Shown in pieces: positions 25,766 to 39,800 of a DNA stretch of 64,000 bases. Below the pieces are notes generated by a model that did not search any database, was not told the DNA's origin, and saw nothing but the letters and a program-made list of their open reading frames with translations. Both the position numbers and the translations under genes were made by a program. Source of the DNA: Thermoanaerobaculia bacterium (lineage in GTDB: Bacteria > Acidobacteriota > Thermoanaerobaculia > Multivoradales > Multivoraceae); contig JAJDUI010000008.1 of the NCBI GenBank assembly GCA_022826745.1, positions 203,283-267,282 on the forward strand. The letters are read 5' to 3'. Positions within the stretch are counted from its first letter, which is position 1; every line of letters starts with the position of its first letter.

Positions 25766-27265
25766 CTAAGTCGTTGAGCAAACTGGCAGTTCGGTGCTGC
25801 CGGTCAGGTGTTCGTCGATCCGGGCTGCCGCGCCGCGTCCCTCGTTGATCGCCCAGACGATCAGGCTCTGGCCGCGGCGGCAGTCGCCGGCGGCGAACAC
25901 GCCCTCGACCGAGGTGGCGTACTGGCCGGGCTCGGCGGCGAAGTTGCTGCGCTGGTCGGTGGCGAGCCCCAGTTGCTCGCCGAGCGTTGCTTCGGGGCCG
26001 AGAAAGCCCATCGCCAGCAGCACGAGTTCGGCCTCGAAGGTCTCCTCGCTGCCCGGTACCTCCTCCATCGTGAACCGGCCGTCGCCGTCCCGCCGCCAGG
26101 CGATGCGGACGGTCTCGATGCCGGCGACTCCGCCGGCGCCGTCGTCCACGAAGCGCTTCGAGAGGACGGAGAATACGCGCGGGTCGGCGCCGAACCTGGC
26201 CGCCGCCTCGGCGTGCGCGTACTCGACGCGGAAGATGCGCGGCCATTCCGGCCAGGGGTTGTCGGCAGCCCGGTCGTCCGGAGGCCGGTCCAGCAGTTCG
26301 AAGTTGACCAGCGAAGCGCAGCCGTGCCGGACCGCGGTGGCGATGCAGTCGGCGCCGGTGTCGCCGCCGCCGATCACGATGACGTTCCTGCCTTCGGCGT
26401 GTATCGGCGCTTCGACCGCGCGGGCCCCGTCGCTCGGCAGATCGGCGTCGAGCAGCGCGCGGGTGTGTTCGGTGAGGAAGTCCATCGCGAAGTGAATGCC
26501 CGAGAGCTCGCGGCCCGGGATCTCCAGGTCGCGCGGCCGCGTCGCGCCGCAGGCGAGCAGGATGGCATCGTGGTCGCGCCTCAGATCGTCAACGTCGACG
26601 TTCACGCCGACATGCGCCCCGGTGACGAACTCGATCCCCTCCGCGCGCATCAGGTCGATCCGCCGGTCGACGACCAGGCGCTTGTCGAGTTTCATGTTCG
26701 GGATGCCGTACATCAGCAGGCCGCCGATGCGGTCTTCGCGTTCGAACACGGTGACCGAGTGGCCGACGCTGTTCAACTGCGCCGCGGCGGCCAGGCCAGC
26801 CGGCCCGGAGCCGACGATCGCGATCTTCTTTCCCGTTCGCCTGGCCGGCGGCCGGGGGACGATCCAACCCTCCTCGAAGCCACGGTCGACGATCGCGTTC
26901 TCGATGTTCTTGATCGTCACCGCGGGGTCGGTGATCCCGAGGACGCATGCGCCTTCGCACGGCGCGGGGCAGACGCGGCCCGTGAACTCGGGAAAGTTGT
27001 TCGTCTGCTCGAGTCGCCGCAGCGCCTCGCGCCAGCGCCCCTGGTAGACGAGGTCGTTCCATTCCGGGATCAGGTTGTCGATCGGGCAGCCGTCGTTCGA
27101 CTGGCAGAAGGGGACGCCGCAGTCCATGCAGCGGGCGCCCTGCGTGGCGAGGTGCTCTTCGGGCACCGGTCGCAGGAACTCGTCGTAGTGGGCGAGGCGG
27201 ATCAGCGGGTCCTGGTAGGGAACCGCGACCCGCGCGTACTCCTTGAATCCCGTGTCCTTGCCCAT
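25766..27265 (-). CDS. gltD: Glutamate synthase (NADPH) small subunit
   Basis: 499 aa. GltD passes electrons from NADPH through FAD and two Fe-S clusters to GltB, which makes glutamate from glutamine and 2-oxoglutarate. N-terminal Cys clusters CMDCGVPFC and CPAPCEGAC are followed by the FAD dinucleotide fold ([12 protein letters not shown]), the NADPH fold ([11 protein letters not shown]) and the closing FAD motif [18 protein letters not shown]. All are in the expected order. It lies 52 bp downstream of gltB on the same strand. Confidence 0.96.
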   Translation of the reverse strand: MGKDTGFKEYARVAVPYQDPLIRLAHYDEFLRPVPEEHLATQGARCMDCGVPFCQSNDGCPIDNLIPEWNDLVYQGRWREALRRLEQTNNFPEFTGRVCPAPCEGACVLGITDPAVTIKNIENAIVDRGFEEGWIVPRPPARRTGKKIAIVGSGPAGLAAAAQLNSVGHSVTVFEREDRIGGLLMYGIPNMKLDKRLVVDRRIDLMRAEGIEFVTGAHVGVNVDVDDLRRDHDAILLACGATRPRDLEIPGRELSGIHFAMDFLTEHTRALLDADLPSDGARAVEAPIHAEGRNVIVIGGGDTGADCIATAVRHGCASLVNFELLDRPPDDRAADNPWPEWPRIFRVEYAHAEAAARFGADPRVFSVLSKRFVDDGAGGVAGIETVRIAWRRDGDGRFTMEEVPGSEETFEAELVLLAMGFLGPEATLGEQLGLATDQRSNFAAEPGQYATSVEGVFAAGDCRRGQSLIVWAINEGRGAAARIDEHLTGSTELPVCSTT

Positions 27266-27317
27266 TGCCTGCCGCGTCCCCTGCCTCTGATCCCGAACCG
27301 CCGAACCGCCCTCGGCC

Positions 27318-31891
<4,574 letters not shown>

Positions 31892-31895
<4 letters not shown>

Positions 31896-32812
31896 GCGGC
31901 TTCCCCGTGCTCGACGCTTTCGTCGTCGTCTCCGGGCATCGGCCCCGCGTTCTCGACCAGAAACGCGGCGAAGTCCTCGGCGGCCGCGCGCAGCCGGCGA
32001 CGGGCAAAGACGATCCCCATCGGCCGCTCGAGCCTTGGCTCGAGCGGAACCGCGGCGAGCAGGCCGGCGCGCGCTTCGGCGAGGAACGTCCGGAGCGGCA
32101 GGATCGCAGCGTAGTCCGTCGCCTGCAGCATGCTCTTGAACGTGTCGATGTTGTCGAGACGCTGGGCGAACACGGCTTCGGCCCCGTTGCCTGTCAGGTA
32201 ACTGCGGATGTGGCGCGCGGCGGGGAGTTCGTGGGTGAAGTGGATCAACTCGCGGCCGTCGAGATCGGCGGCACGGACGCGCTCGGCCCCGGCCAGTTCG
32301 TGGCCCACTCCGCAGGCCAGGCACATTCGCTCCTCGCGAAGTGGACGCGACTGCAGGCCGGGCCACTGCTCCGGGTAGGAGACGATGCCGAAGTCGCAGC
32401 GACCGGTCCGCGCCGCTTCGGCGACCGCGGCCGGCGGCTCGTACTCGATCTGCACGTCGAGTTCGGGTCGTTGAAGCTGGAACTCCGCCCGCAACTGGTT
32501 CAGCAGCGCGATGCCGGCGGAGTAGATCGCGTGGACCCGGACCGTCCCGCCCCGCTCAGGATCGAGCCTAGAGACGCTGCGCGCCAGTGCGTCGTAGCGC
32601 GCGACGAGTTCGCGGCCCTCGCGGGACACGAGTTCGCCGGCAGGAGTCAGCACGAAGGGCCGCTTGGAGCGGTCGAGGAGCCGCGTGCCGAAGAGCTCTT
32701 CCAGGTGCTGAATCCGCTGGCTGACCGCCGACTGGGTGATGCCGTGAAGCTCGGCTGCGCGGCTGAAGCTGCGCAGGTCGGCCACGTCGCAGAAGATGCG
32801 GAGCCCTTGCAT
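31892..32812 (-). CDS. LysR-family transcriptional regulator, likely controlling gltBD
   Basis: 306 aa. N-terminal winged helix-turn-helix (residues 1-60, SFSRAAELHGITQSAVSQRIQHLE) is followed by a LysR substrate-binding domain (~88-290). Most LysR regulators are divergent from their targets; here the gene is upstream of gltB on the same strand and overlaps it by four bases, so regulator and enzyme are translationally coupled. Two similar palindromes lie just upstream (32831-32848 and 32861-32880) and are the obvious operators for autoregulation and operon control. The effector might be 2-oxoglutarate or a sulfur/nitrogen metabolite, by analogy with GltC-like or CysB-like regulators; this is inference. 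Confidence 0.9.
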
Positions 32813-32830
32813 CGGAAGTGTAAGAGCCTA

Positions 32831-32848
32831 CATTAGCCAAGGCTCATG
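32831..32848. promoter_or_regulatory. Palindromic operator P1 of the LysR-gltBD operon
   Basis: CATTAGC-CAAG-GCTCATG, 19 bp upstream of the LysR ATG. On the minus strand it fills the 17-bp space between a weak -35 (TTGCTC) and a weak -10 (TAGGCT), the right place for autorepression. Confidence 0.65.
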
Positions 32849-32860
32849 AGCAACCGGTGA

Positions 32861-32880
32861 ACATTAGCGAAGCTGATGTT
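32861..32880. promoter_or_regulatory. Palindromic operator P2 of the LysR-gltBD operon
   Basis: CATTAGC-GAA-GCTGATG, extended by flanking A/T pairs. It shares both half-sites (CATTAGC and GCTNATG) with P1; centres are about 30 bp, three helical turns, apart, as expected for a LysR tetramer. Confidence 0.7.
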
Positions 32881-32891
32881 GCGGGGACCGC

Positions 32892-32986
32892 CGGGTGCGC
32901 GGGTCCGTTGCCGCGGGTCTTCTGACCCGCGGAGAACGCGCGCCGAAGGCGGCTTGAAGAACGCGCCGACCGTCAGGTCGGCTCCT
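32892..32986. repeat. Intergenic palindromic repeat, copy 4
   Basis: GGGTGCGCGGGTCCGTTGC, then a hairpin with 9-bp arms around TTCT (32911-32932), then GCCGACC-GTCA-GGTCGGC (32965-32982). The third hairpin differs in sequence from the other copies but keeps perfect pairing, a sign of compensatory change. Confidence 0.75.
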
Positions 32987-32994
32987 TGATCCGC

Positions 32995-34779
32995 CTACCC
33001 CAAACGCCAGTAGAAGACGACCAGGTACGCCGCCAGCAGCACGGCGACCCACAGCGCCATCGACGCCGTGAGCCAGGAGCGCCCGAGGAACCCCTGCGGG
33101 CCCAGGTGACGCTGCGCCGTTTCGAGCGCGGCGGCGGCGAGCCGGCCGGCAACGGCGTAGCCGGTGCGGTGCGTTGCTGTGAACGCGGTGGCGACGCCGT
33201 CCCAGATGCGGAGGCCGACCCGGCGGTAGAGCCAGTCCGCGTCCAGGTTCACCGAGCGCAGCTCCGGCGGATAGAGGCCGGTGCGCATGAGCGTGGCGAA
33301 GGCCAGGGCCGAGAAGAACAGGAGCTGGCTCTGGGTGATGACGTGGGTCGTCGTGTACACCTCGTAGTGGACCGGGTAAGGCAGCAGCTCGTAGAAGGGG
33401 TTTGCCGTGCCGAACCACAGCCCCGCCAGTGGCAACAGGCCGATCGTCATGCTGGCCGCGGCGGCCAGCACCATCGCGACGATCATCGACCGCGGCGCCT
33501 CCTTGCAGCGGATGCCGGAGTCGTGGTGGAAGAAGGCGAAGAAGGGAATCTTGATCCCGGCGTGGTGGAAGACGCCGGCGGAGGCGAACAGGAGCACGAG
33601 CCAGAGCCAGAAGTACTCCTTGTAGACGGCGGCGCTCATGATGAGCGACTTGGTGGCGAAGGCGGAGAACAGGGGGAAGGCCGAGATCGAAGCGGCGCCG
33701 ATGATGCAGAGCCCGGTCGTGATCGGCATCGACTTGTAGAGGCCTCCCAGGTCCGAGCCGTTCACGTGGCCGACCCGATAGAGCACTGCCCCCATGGCCA
33801 TGAACAGGAGTCCCTTGAACAGGATGTCGGCGAAGGCGTGGGCGACGGCGCCGTTGATCGCGAGCTCGGTGCCGATGCCGATGCCGACGACCATGAAGCC
33901 GAGCTGGTTCGTCATGCTGTACGCGAGCACCCGGCGCAGGTCGTTCTCGATGACGGCGAAGAAGATCGGGAAGGCGGTCATGAGGGCGCCGATCCAGATC
34001 AGCTCGGACTGGCCGGGGAAGGCCCTGGCCAGCGCGTAGATCGCGAACTTCGTCGTGAACGCCGACAGGAACACGGCGCCGGCCGGGGTCGACTCGGGGT
34101 ACGCGTCGATCAGCCAACTGTGCAGCAGCGGGAAGGCCGCCTTGAGTCCGAAGGCGAGGAAGATGAGGGTCGCCGCGAGGTTCGAGAAGCCGAGCCCTCC
34201 GTCCTCGAGGAAGCCGGTCAGGTTGCGGAACTCGGCCCAGCCGGGAGCGGCGCCGACTTCGTGCCTGAGCAGCACGATGCCGGCGAGCAGAAGGACGCCC
34301 GAGACCATCTGCATCCCCAGGTAGCGGAGGCCGGCGCCGGCCGCCGGGCCGCTCCTCCGGACCCAGACCAGCAGCGCCGACGACACCGCGGCCACTTCCC
34401 AGAACAGGAACAGGCTCCAGAGGTCGCCGGCCAGCACCACGCCGAGAGCGGATCCGGCGTAGAAGACGCCGACCAGCGGCTGGAAGTTGTCGCGGACGTA
34501 GAACGAGTAAATGCTGCCGATGAGCGCCGCCAGGTGGAAGATGACGACGAAGATCCGGCTCAGCGGGTCGATCCGGACGAGCGTGAGGGTCTGGCCGAAG
34601 AGTTCGAACTGGGCGTAGTCGCCGAAGTCGAGACCCCAGAAGCGCCAGAGGGAGTAGACCGGCAGGGCCAGGAGCAGCGCCCGCAGCACGGTCCGGGGCA
34701 GCACGTTGCGCGGCACCGCTGCCAGGACCACGCTGCCGAGCATGAGCAGCAGCGGCGGCGACAGCAGGAACTCGGCCAT
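32995..34779 (-). CDS. MrpD/NuoL-like proton-conducting membrane subunit
   Basis: 594 aa with about 14 hydrophobic segments. It belongs to the proton-translocating family shared by complex I (NuoL/M/N) and Mrp Na+/H+ antiporters (MrpA/D). The core region includes LFLFWEVAAVSSALLVW, a Lys-bearing GLKAAFPLLHSWLIDAYPESTP segment and AHAFADILFKGLLFM, all typical. No other Mrp, Nuo, Hyf or DabA gene is adjacent; the only partner is the 102-aa membrane protein 7 bp upstream. The C-terminus extends with one or more additional helices. Could be a minimal ion-coupled device or a stand-alone antiporter subunit; ion and partner unknown. Confidence 0.88.
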   Translation of the reverse strand: MAEFLLSPPLLLMLGSVVLAAVPRNVLPRTVLRALLLALPVYSLWRFWGLDFGDYAQFELFGQTLTLVRIDPLSRIFVVIFHLAALIGSIYSFYVRDNFQPLVGVFYAGSALGVVLAGDLWSLFLFWEVAAVSSALLVWVRRSGPAAGAGLRYLGMQMVSGVLLLAGIVLLRHEVGAAPGWAEFRNLTGFLEDGGLGFSNLAATLIFLAFGLKAAFPLLHSWLIDAYPESTPAGAVFLSAFTTKFAIYALARAFPGQSELIWIGALMTAFPIFFAVIENDLRRVLAYSMTNQLGFMVVGIGIGTELAINGAVAHAFADILFKGLLFMAMGAVLYRVGHVNGSDLGGLYKSMPITTGLCIIGAASISAFPLFSAFATKSLIMSAAVYKEYFWLWLVLLFASAGVFHHAGIKIPFFAFFHHDSGIRCKEAPRSMIVAMVLAAAASMTIGLLPLAGLWFGTANPFYELLPYPVHYEVYTTTHVITQSQLLFFSALAFATLMRTGLYPPELRSVNLDADWLYRRVGLRIWDGVATAFTATHRTGYAVAGRLAAAALETAQRHLGPQGFLGRSWLTASMALWVAVLLAAYLVVFYWRLG

Positions 34780-34786
34780 CCTGGAC

Positions 34787-35095
34787 TCAGGTCGAGGAGC
34801 CGCCGCCGCGGCGCCGCTCGTAGTAGTCCTCGGACCGCATCAGCACGCGCCGCATCTGCTTCGCCGCCAGCACCAGCAGGAAGGCGCCGACGAAGCCGTA
34901 CACGGGGTAGAACCCGAAGCCGCCGTCGGCCCAGCCGCCCCAGGCATCGAACTCCGCCTTCTTCTTGTAGAGGAAGTCCGCCGCCAGCCACAGGACGTCG
35001 ATGAGGATCAGCGCGTAGAAGACCTTGGCGACGTTTCCCTTCCGGTCGAGCCAGTACGTCCTGCCGCCGTGTTTCCCGTGGTCGTGCTGCGCCAT
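34787..35095 (-). CDS. Small two-helix membrane protein coupled to the MrpD-like gene
   Basis: 102 aa from ATG 35095; a longer in-frame start at 35299 would run across the lhr start and adds low-complexity sequence, so I reject it. It begins with a His-rich stretch (MAQHDHGKHGG), then a first membrane helix (VFYALILIDVLWLAADFLY), a Gly/Trp-rich loop and a second helix (VYGFVGAFLLVLAA), and a basic tail RRVLMRSEDYYERRR. No family recognised. The stop is 7 bp before the MrpD-like ATG, so they are almost certainly co-expressed and perhaps form one complex. Confidence 0.75.
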   Translation of the reverse strand: MAQHDHGKHGGRTYWLDRKGNVAKVFYALILIDVLWLAADFLYKKKAEFDAWGGWADGGFGFYPVYGFVGAFLLVLAAKQMRRVLMRSEDYYERRRGGGSST

Positions 35096-35151
35096 GGCTC
35101 GGGGGAGGTTAGCAGTCGGGCTCGCACTCCACGGGCCCCGCGCGGAGCGCG

Positions 35152-35157
35152 TAGCAT
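35152..35157 (+). promoter_or_regulatory. -10 element of lhr (leaderless type)
   Basis: TAGCAT followed by 5 nt and GTG 35163. It supports the GTG start over longer upstream options. No -35 box is obvious. Confidence 0.45.
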
Positions 35158-35162
35158 GCCCC

Positions 35163-38100
35163 GTGGACTCGTTCTCGGAACCGGTGCGCCGGTGGTTCGA
35201 CGACTCGTTCTCCGGGCCGACCCGGGTGCAGGAACTGGGCTGGCCGGTGCTGGCCGGCGGCGGGAACGCACTGCTCGTGGCGCCCACCGGCAGCGGCAAG
35301 ACGCTCGCCGCTTTCCTGTGGGCGATCGACCGGCTGTGTCTCGGCGACGAGCCTCCCGGCCCGGGCGTGCGTGTCGTCTACGTGTCGCCGCTCAAGGCCC
35401 TCGCCTACGACATCGAGCGCAACCTCCAGGCGCCACTCGGGGGCGTCGTCGAGGAGGCGCGCAGGCTCGGCACTCCGGTGCGGCCGGTCACGGTCGACGT
35501 CCGCACCGGGGACACGCCGCCCGGCGACCGGCGCCGCCAGCTGCGAAAGCCCGGCGAAATCCTGGTGACGACACCCGAGTCGTTGTTCCTGGTGCTCGGC
35601 TCGCGGGCGGCGGCGAACCTGCGCACGGTCGAGACGGTGATCGTCGACGAGGTTCATGCGATGGCGGCGACGAAGCGCGGCGCCCACCTGGCGTTCTCGC
35701 TCGAGCGGCTCGCGGAGTTGGCGGACGGCCGGGATCCGCAGCGGATCGGTCTCTCGGCGACGGTGCGGCCAATGGACGTGGCGGCCGGGTTTCTCGGCGG
35801 TGACCGGCCGGTCGAGGTCATCGACGCCTCCGAGCCGCCGGACATCGACCTGCGGGTCGTCGTGCCCGTGCCGGACATGGAGGCACCGCCGCCGGCGCCT
35901 GAGACTCTCGCTTCCGGCGAAGGATGGCCGCGCAGTTTCGAGACATCGGGGCTGTGGCCGTCCGTCTTCCCGCGCATCCTGGAGGCGGTGCGGCGCCACC
36001 GCTCGACGATCGTCTTCGTCAACAGCCGCTCCCTCTGCGAGCGGCTGGCGCAGCGGCTGAACGAGCTGGACGACCGGACCCGCGCCGATGCAGCTGAACC
36101 GGGTGAAGACCATGAGCCGCTGGCCCGCGCCCACCACGGCAGCATCTCCCACGAACGACGACGGGAGATCGAGGGTGCGCTCAAGGCGGGCCGCCTGCGC
36201 TGCATCGTGGCGACCAGCTCGCTCGAACTGGGAATCGACATGGGCAGCGTCGACCTGGTCCTCCTGGTCGAGGCGCCGGGGTCCACCGCCAGCGGACTGC
36301 AGCGGGTGGGCCGCTCGGGGCACGCGGTCGGCGAGCGGAGCCGCGGTCTGATCTTCCCCAAGTTCCGGGGCGACCTCCTGGAGTGCACGGTGACCGCGAT
36401 CCAGATGCAGCGCGGCGCGATCGAGTCGATGCGGCTGCCCGAGAACCCGCTCGACGTTCTGGCGCAGCAGATCGTCGCGATGTGCTGCGGCCGGGAGTGG
36501 ACCGTCGACGGGATCCTGACCCTGGCGCGGCGCGCCCGGCCCTACCGCGGTCTGACCCGCAACCTGCTCGCCGCGGTGCTCGACATGCTGGTCGGCCGCT
36601 TTCCCTCCGAGGAGTTCGCCGACCTGCGGCCCCGGCTGTCGTGGGACCACGGACGCGACGTGCTGACGGCCCGGCGCGGCGCCGACTTCCTGGTGCGCAT
36701 GAACGCCGGCACGATTCCGGATCGCGGCCTGTTCACGGTTCACCTGGGGCCCGAGGGTCCGCGGGTGGGCGAACTCGACGAGGAGATGGTCTACGAGTCG
36801 CGAGCCGGCGACACCTTCCTGCTCGGGGCCTCCGCCTGGCGCGTGACTGAGATCACCCGCGACCGGGTCATCGTCCGGCCGGCGCCGGGGGAGCCGGGGC
36901 GGATGCCCTTCTGGCACGGCGATGGCCCCGGCCGGCCGCTGGAGCTGGGCCGGGCGCTGGGCGCCTTCGTGCGCGAGCTCGGCCAGAGGCAGGGCGCCGC
37001 CGCCAGACGCTGGCTCGAAGACGAAGCGCCGCTCGACCCGCACGCCGTCTCGAACCTCTGCGCCTACGTCGAGGAGCAGCGGGACCGCACCGGCGCGCTG
37101 CCGACCGACCGCGCGGTGACGATCGAGCGCTTCCGGGACGAGGTCGGCGACTGGCGCGTGTGCATCCTGACCCCGTTCGGTGCCCGCATCCACGCGCCCT
37201 GGGCGATGGCGCTCGAGCGCCGGATCGGCCGGCGCTTCGGTTTCGAGATCCAGACTCTCTGGACCGACGACGGACTGGCGCTCCGCTTCGCCGACACCGA
37301 CGAGTTGCCGGCGGCGCGGGAGTTCCTGCTCGACCCGGACGAGGTCGAGGACCTGGTCGTCGAGCAGGTCGCCTCCTCGCCGATGTTCGCGAGCCGGTTT
37401 CGCGAGAACGCGGCCCGCGCGCTGCTCCTGCCTCGCAACCGGCCCGGCAAGCGGACGCCGCTCTGGCAACAGCGCCAGCGGTCGAAGAACCTGCTCTCCG
37501 TCGTCCGCAGGTACCCCGACTTCCCGATCCTGCTCGAGACCTACCGCGAGTGCCTGAGCGATCTCTTCGATCTGTCGGGTCTGGTCGAGCTGATGGCGGA
37601 GGTCGCGGAAGGGAACGTACGGGTCGATGACGTAGAGACTCCGGCCCCGTCTCCGTTCGCCCGCTCCCTCGTCTTCTCCTACGAAGAGCGCTTCCTCTAC
37701 GACCAGGACGCGCCCGCGGCCGAGCGTCGGGCGCAGGCGCTGACCCTCGACCGGGAGCTCCTGCGGGAACTGCTCGGCACGGCCAGTCTGCGGGAACTGC
37801 TCGACCCGGACGTGATCCGGGCGGTCGAAGAGGAGCTCCAGGGGCTTTCGCCGGACCGCCGCGCGCGGCACGAGGACGACCTCTACGATCTGCTGCGGCG
37901 AACCGGCGGTCTGACCCGAGAGGAGATCGAGGCCCGGGCGCCCGGAGACGCTGGTGACTGGCTTGCGCATCTGGCGCGGCAGAAGCGCGCGGTCCAGGTG
38001 GAGTTCGAGGGCGGCGAGAGGATGTGGACGGCCGTGGAGGACGCCGCGCTTTACCGCGACGGCATCGACGCGATGCTGCCGGAAGGCCTGCCATGCGAAC

Positions 38101-39785
38101 TGCTGGCCTCGCGGCCCGCGCCCCTCGAGAGCCTCCTGCGGCGCTACGCGCACAGCCGGGGTCCGTTCACGGCCGCCGATGCGGCGGCCCGCTTCGGCCT
38201 GCCCGAAGGGGCGATCGAGCCGCTGCTGGCTCGTCTGGAAGAGGCCGACCGCCTCAGCCGGGGCGAGTTCCGCAGGGAAGGCGACGTGGTCGAGTGGTGC
38301 GACCGCGACGTGCTCCGCCGGATCAAGCGCCGGACGCTGGCCAGGCTGCGCCGTGAAGCCGAGCCGGTCGACGGAGCGGCTCTGGCGCGCTTCCTGACTC
38401 GCTGGCAGGGCGTTGAGACGGCCGCAACGGTCCCGGCTCGCCCGGCGGCGCGGGCTCGCGGGCGGTCGGTGGCGCCGGCAGCGTCGGACGGCGCCCTGGT
38501 TCGTCTTCGGGAGGCCGTGGCGCAGCTCGAAGGCGTGCCGCTTTCCTGGCGGAACCTGGTCGGCCATGTACTCCCGGCGCGAGTGCCTGGGTTCCGGGTC
38601 GAGATGCTCGATCGCCTTGCGGCTGCCGGAGAGATGCTGTGGGTGGGCGACGGCAGGCTCGGGTCGAGAGACGGCCGGGTCGCGATCTACCGTCGGGAGC
38701 GGTTCCAGGTTCTGGCGCGCGGGAGCGGGTCTTCCGAACCGTCGGAGGAGTGGCCGGCCGCGGCGCCTCATGGCGCGGTTCTCGACCGCCTGGCGGCGCG
38801 CGGCGCCTGCTTCACGTTCGACCTGGTGGGCGGGGTGGTGGGCGATGGCGACTGGGGCGAAACGGAGGTCGAAGCGGCGATCTGGGATCTCGTGTGGGCC
38901 GGCCGGATCACGAACGACACGTTCCTGCCGCTGGCCTCGCTCGGCAAGCGGAAGCGGTCCGCCGCCGCGCGTCCCGCCCATGGACTACCCCGAGGCTGGC
39001 GTCGCGGGCCGCGGGCCGGGACCGCGCCTGCCGGCATGCGCGCCAGTGTGTCGGGCGCCCGCCGTGGCCGGGCCGGGATACTGGCTGGCGGCCGCTGGTC
39101 TCTGGTCGGCGACCTGGCCCCGCCGGCCGGGCGGGTGAGCGACACGGAGTGGGCTCACGCCATGGCGACGCTGCTGCTCGACCGCCACGGCGTGGTCGCG
39201 GCCGAGACGGCCCGCAGCGCGAACGTGCCGGGCGGTTTCGAGGCGCTCTATCCCGTGCTGCGCGAGATGGAAGAGGCCGGCCACATCCGCCGCGGCTACT
39301 TCGTTCACGGACTGGCCGGCCGCCAGTTCGCGTTGCCGGCGGCGGTCGAGCGCCTGCGGCGGGAGCGGCGAGGACCGGCAAAGCGCGGGGCGATCGGGAT
39401 CCTGCCGGCTGTTGACCCCGCGAATCCCTGGGGCGCCGTCCTGCCGTGGCCCCAGCTCGGAGCCGAGATCGATCCCAGGAGGCGCGGCCCCCGCCGGATC
39501 GCCGGCGCCTGGCTCGTCCTCCGGGCCGGCTCGCCCTGCCTCTTCCTGGAAGCGGGCGGCCAGGGCATCTGGACCTTTGCCGCGCTTGGCGGCGACCCGG
39601 AACCCGGGGACGCCTGGGCCGCGCTCCGCGACCTCGCCGGCCGCCGTCGCCGCCGGACCCTCAGGCTCCTGCGCATCGACGGCCGTCCAGCCCGCGAGTC
39701 CCCGTGGACCGCGACCCTCGACGAATGCGGCTTCGAGAAGGACCCGGACGGCTACCGCGTCAGCCGGTTGCTGCCTGCGGTTTAG
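35163..39785 (+). CDS. lhr: Large ATP-dependent helicase Lhr
   Basis: 1,540 aa from GTG 35163, matching the ~1,540-aa full-length Lhr of E. coli. The frame is open to 35025 but that part overlaps the divergent membrane gene. Superfamily 2 motifs: Walker A APTGSGKT (40-47), DEVH (162-165), SAT, then SSLELGIDMGSVDLVL and QRVGRSGH. After the helicase lobes come the winged-helix and beta-barrel core and a long C-terminal region with repeated winged-helix units and the Lhr-CTD domain. Lhr is a 3'-5' translocase/helicase linked to DNA repair; the E. coli C-terminal part has been reported to have uracil-glycosylase activity. Single gene, not in a visible repair operon. Confidence 0.93.
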   Translation: MDSFSEPVRRWFDDSFSGPTRVQELGWPVLAGGGNALLVAPTGSGKTLAAFLWAIDRLCLGDEPPGPGVRVVYVSPLKALAYDIERNLQAPLGGVVEEARRLGTPVRPVTVDVRTGDTPPGDRRRQLRKPGEILVTTPESLFLVLGSRAAANLRTVETVIVDEVHAMAATKRGAHLAFSLERLAELADGRDPQRIGLSATVRPMDVAAGFLGGDRPVEVIDASEPPDIDLRVVVPVPDMEAPPPAPETLASGEGWPRSFETSGLWPSVFPRILEAVRRHRSTIVFVNSRSLCERLAQRLNELDDRTRADAAEPGEDHEPLARAHHGSISHERRREIEGALKAGRLRCIVATSSLELGIDMGSVDLVLLVEAPGSTASGLQRVGRSGHAVGERSRGLIFPKFRGDLLECTVTAIQMQRGAIESMRLPENPLDVLAQQIVAMCCGREWTVDGILTLARRARPYRGLTRNLLAAVLDMLVGRFPSEEFADLRPRLSWDHGRDVLTARRGADFLVRMNAGTIPDRGLFTVHLGPEGPRVGELDEEMVYESRAGDTFLLGASAWRVTEITRDRVIVRPAPGEPGRMPFWHGDGPGRPLELGRALGAFVRELGQRQGAAARRWLEDEAPLDPHAVSNLCAYVEEQRDRTGALPTDRAVTIERFRDEVGDWRVCILTPFGARIHAPWAMALERRIGRRFGFEIQTLWTDDGLALRFADTDELPAAREFLLDPDEVEDLVVEQVASSPMFASRFRENAARALLLPRNRPGKRTPLWQQRQRSKNLLSVVRRYPDFPILLETYRECLSDLFDLSGLVELMAEVAEGNVRVDDVETPAPSPFARSLVFSYEERFLYDQDAPAAERRAQALTLDRELLRELLGTASLRELLDPDVIRAVEEELQGLSPDRRARHEDDLYDLLRRTGGLTREEIEARAPGDAGDWLAHLARQKRAVQVEFEGGERMWTAVEDAALYRDGIDAMLPEGLPCELLASRPAPLESLLRRYAHSRGPFTAADAAARFGLPEGAIEPLLARLEEADRLSRGEFRREGDVVEWCDRDVLRRIKRRTLARLRREAEPVDGAALARFLTRWQGVETAATVPARPAARARGRSVAPAASDGALVRLREAVAQLEGVPLSWRNLVGHVLPARVPGFRVEMLDRLAAAGEMLWVGDGRLGSRDGRVAIYRRERFQVLARGSGSSEPSEEWPAAAPHGAVLDRLAARGACFTFDLVGGVVGDGDWGETEVEAAIWDLVWAGRITNDTFLPLASLGKRKRSAAARPAHGLPRGWRRGPRAGTAPAGMRASVSGARRGRAGILAGGRWSLVGDLAPPAGRVSDTEWAHAMATLLLDRHGVVAAETARSANVPGGFEALYPVLREMEEAGHIRRGYFVHGLAGRQFALPAAVERLRRERRGPAKRGAIGILPAVDPANPWGAVLPWPQLGAEIDPRRRGPRRIAGAWLVLRAGSPCLFLEAGGQGIWTFAALGGDPEPGDAWAALRDLAGRRRRRTLRLLRIDGRPARESPWTATLDECGFEKDPDGYRVSRLLPAV

Positions 39786-39800
39786 CCGGGCGTCTGCTAC

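Noticed and set aside
22460..25777. A 1,105-codon plus-strand frame opposite the TonB receptor
   Set aside because: Antisense shadow. The minus strand has signal peptide, plug, barrel, promoter, Shine-Dalgarno and terminator.
35109..38981. A 1,290-codon minus-strand frame opposite lhr
   Set aside because: Low-complexity antisense frame; Lhr on the plus strand has the full helicase motif set.
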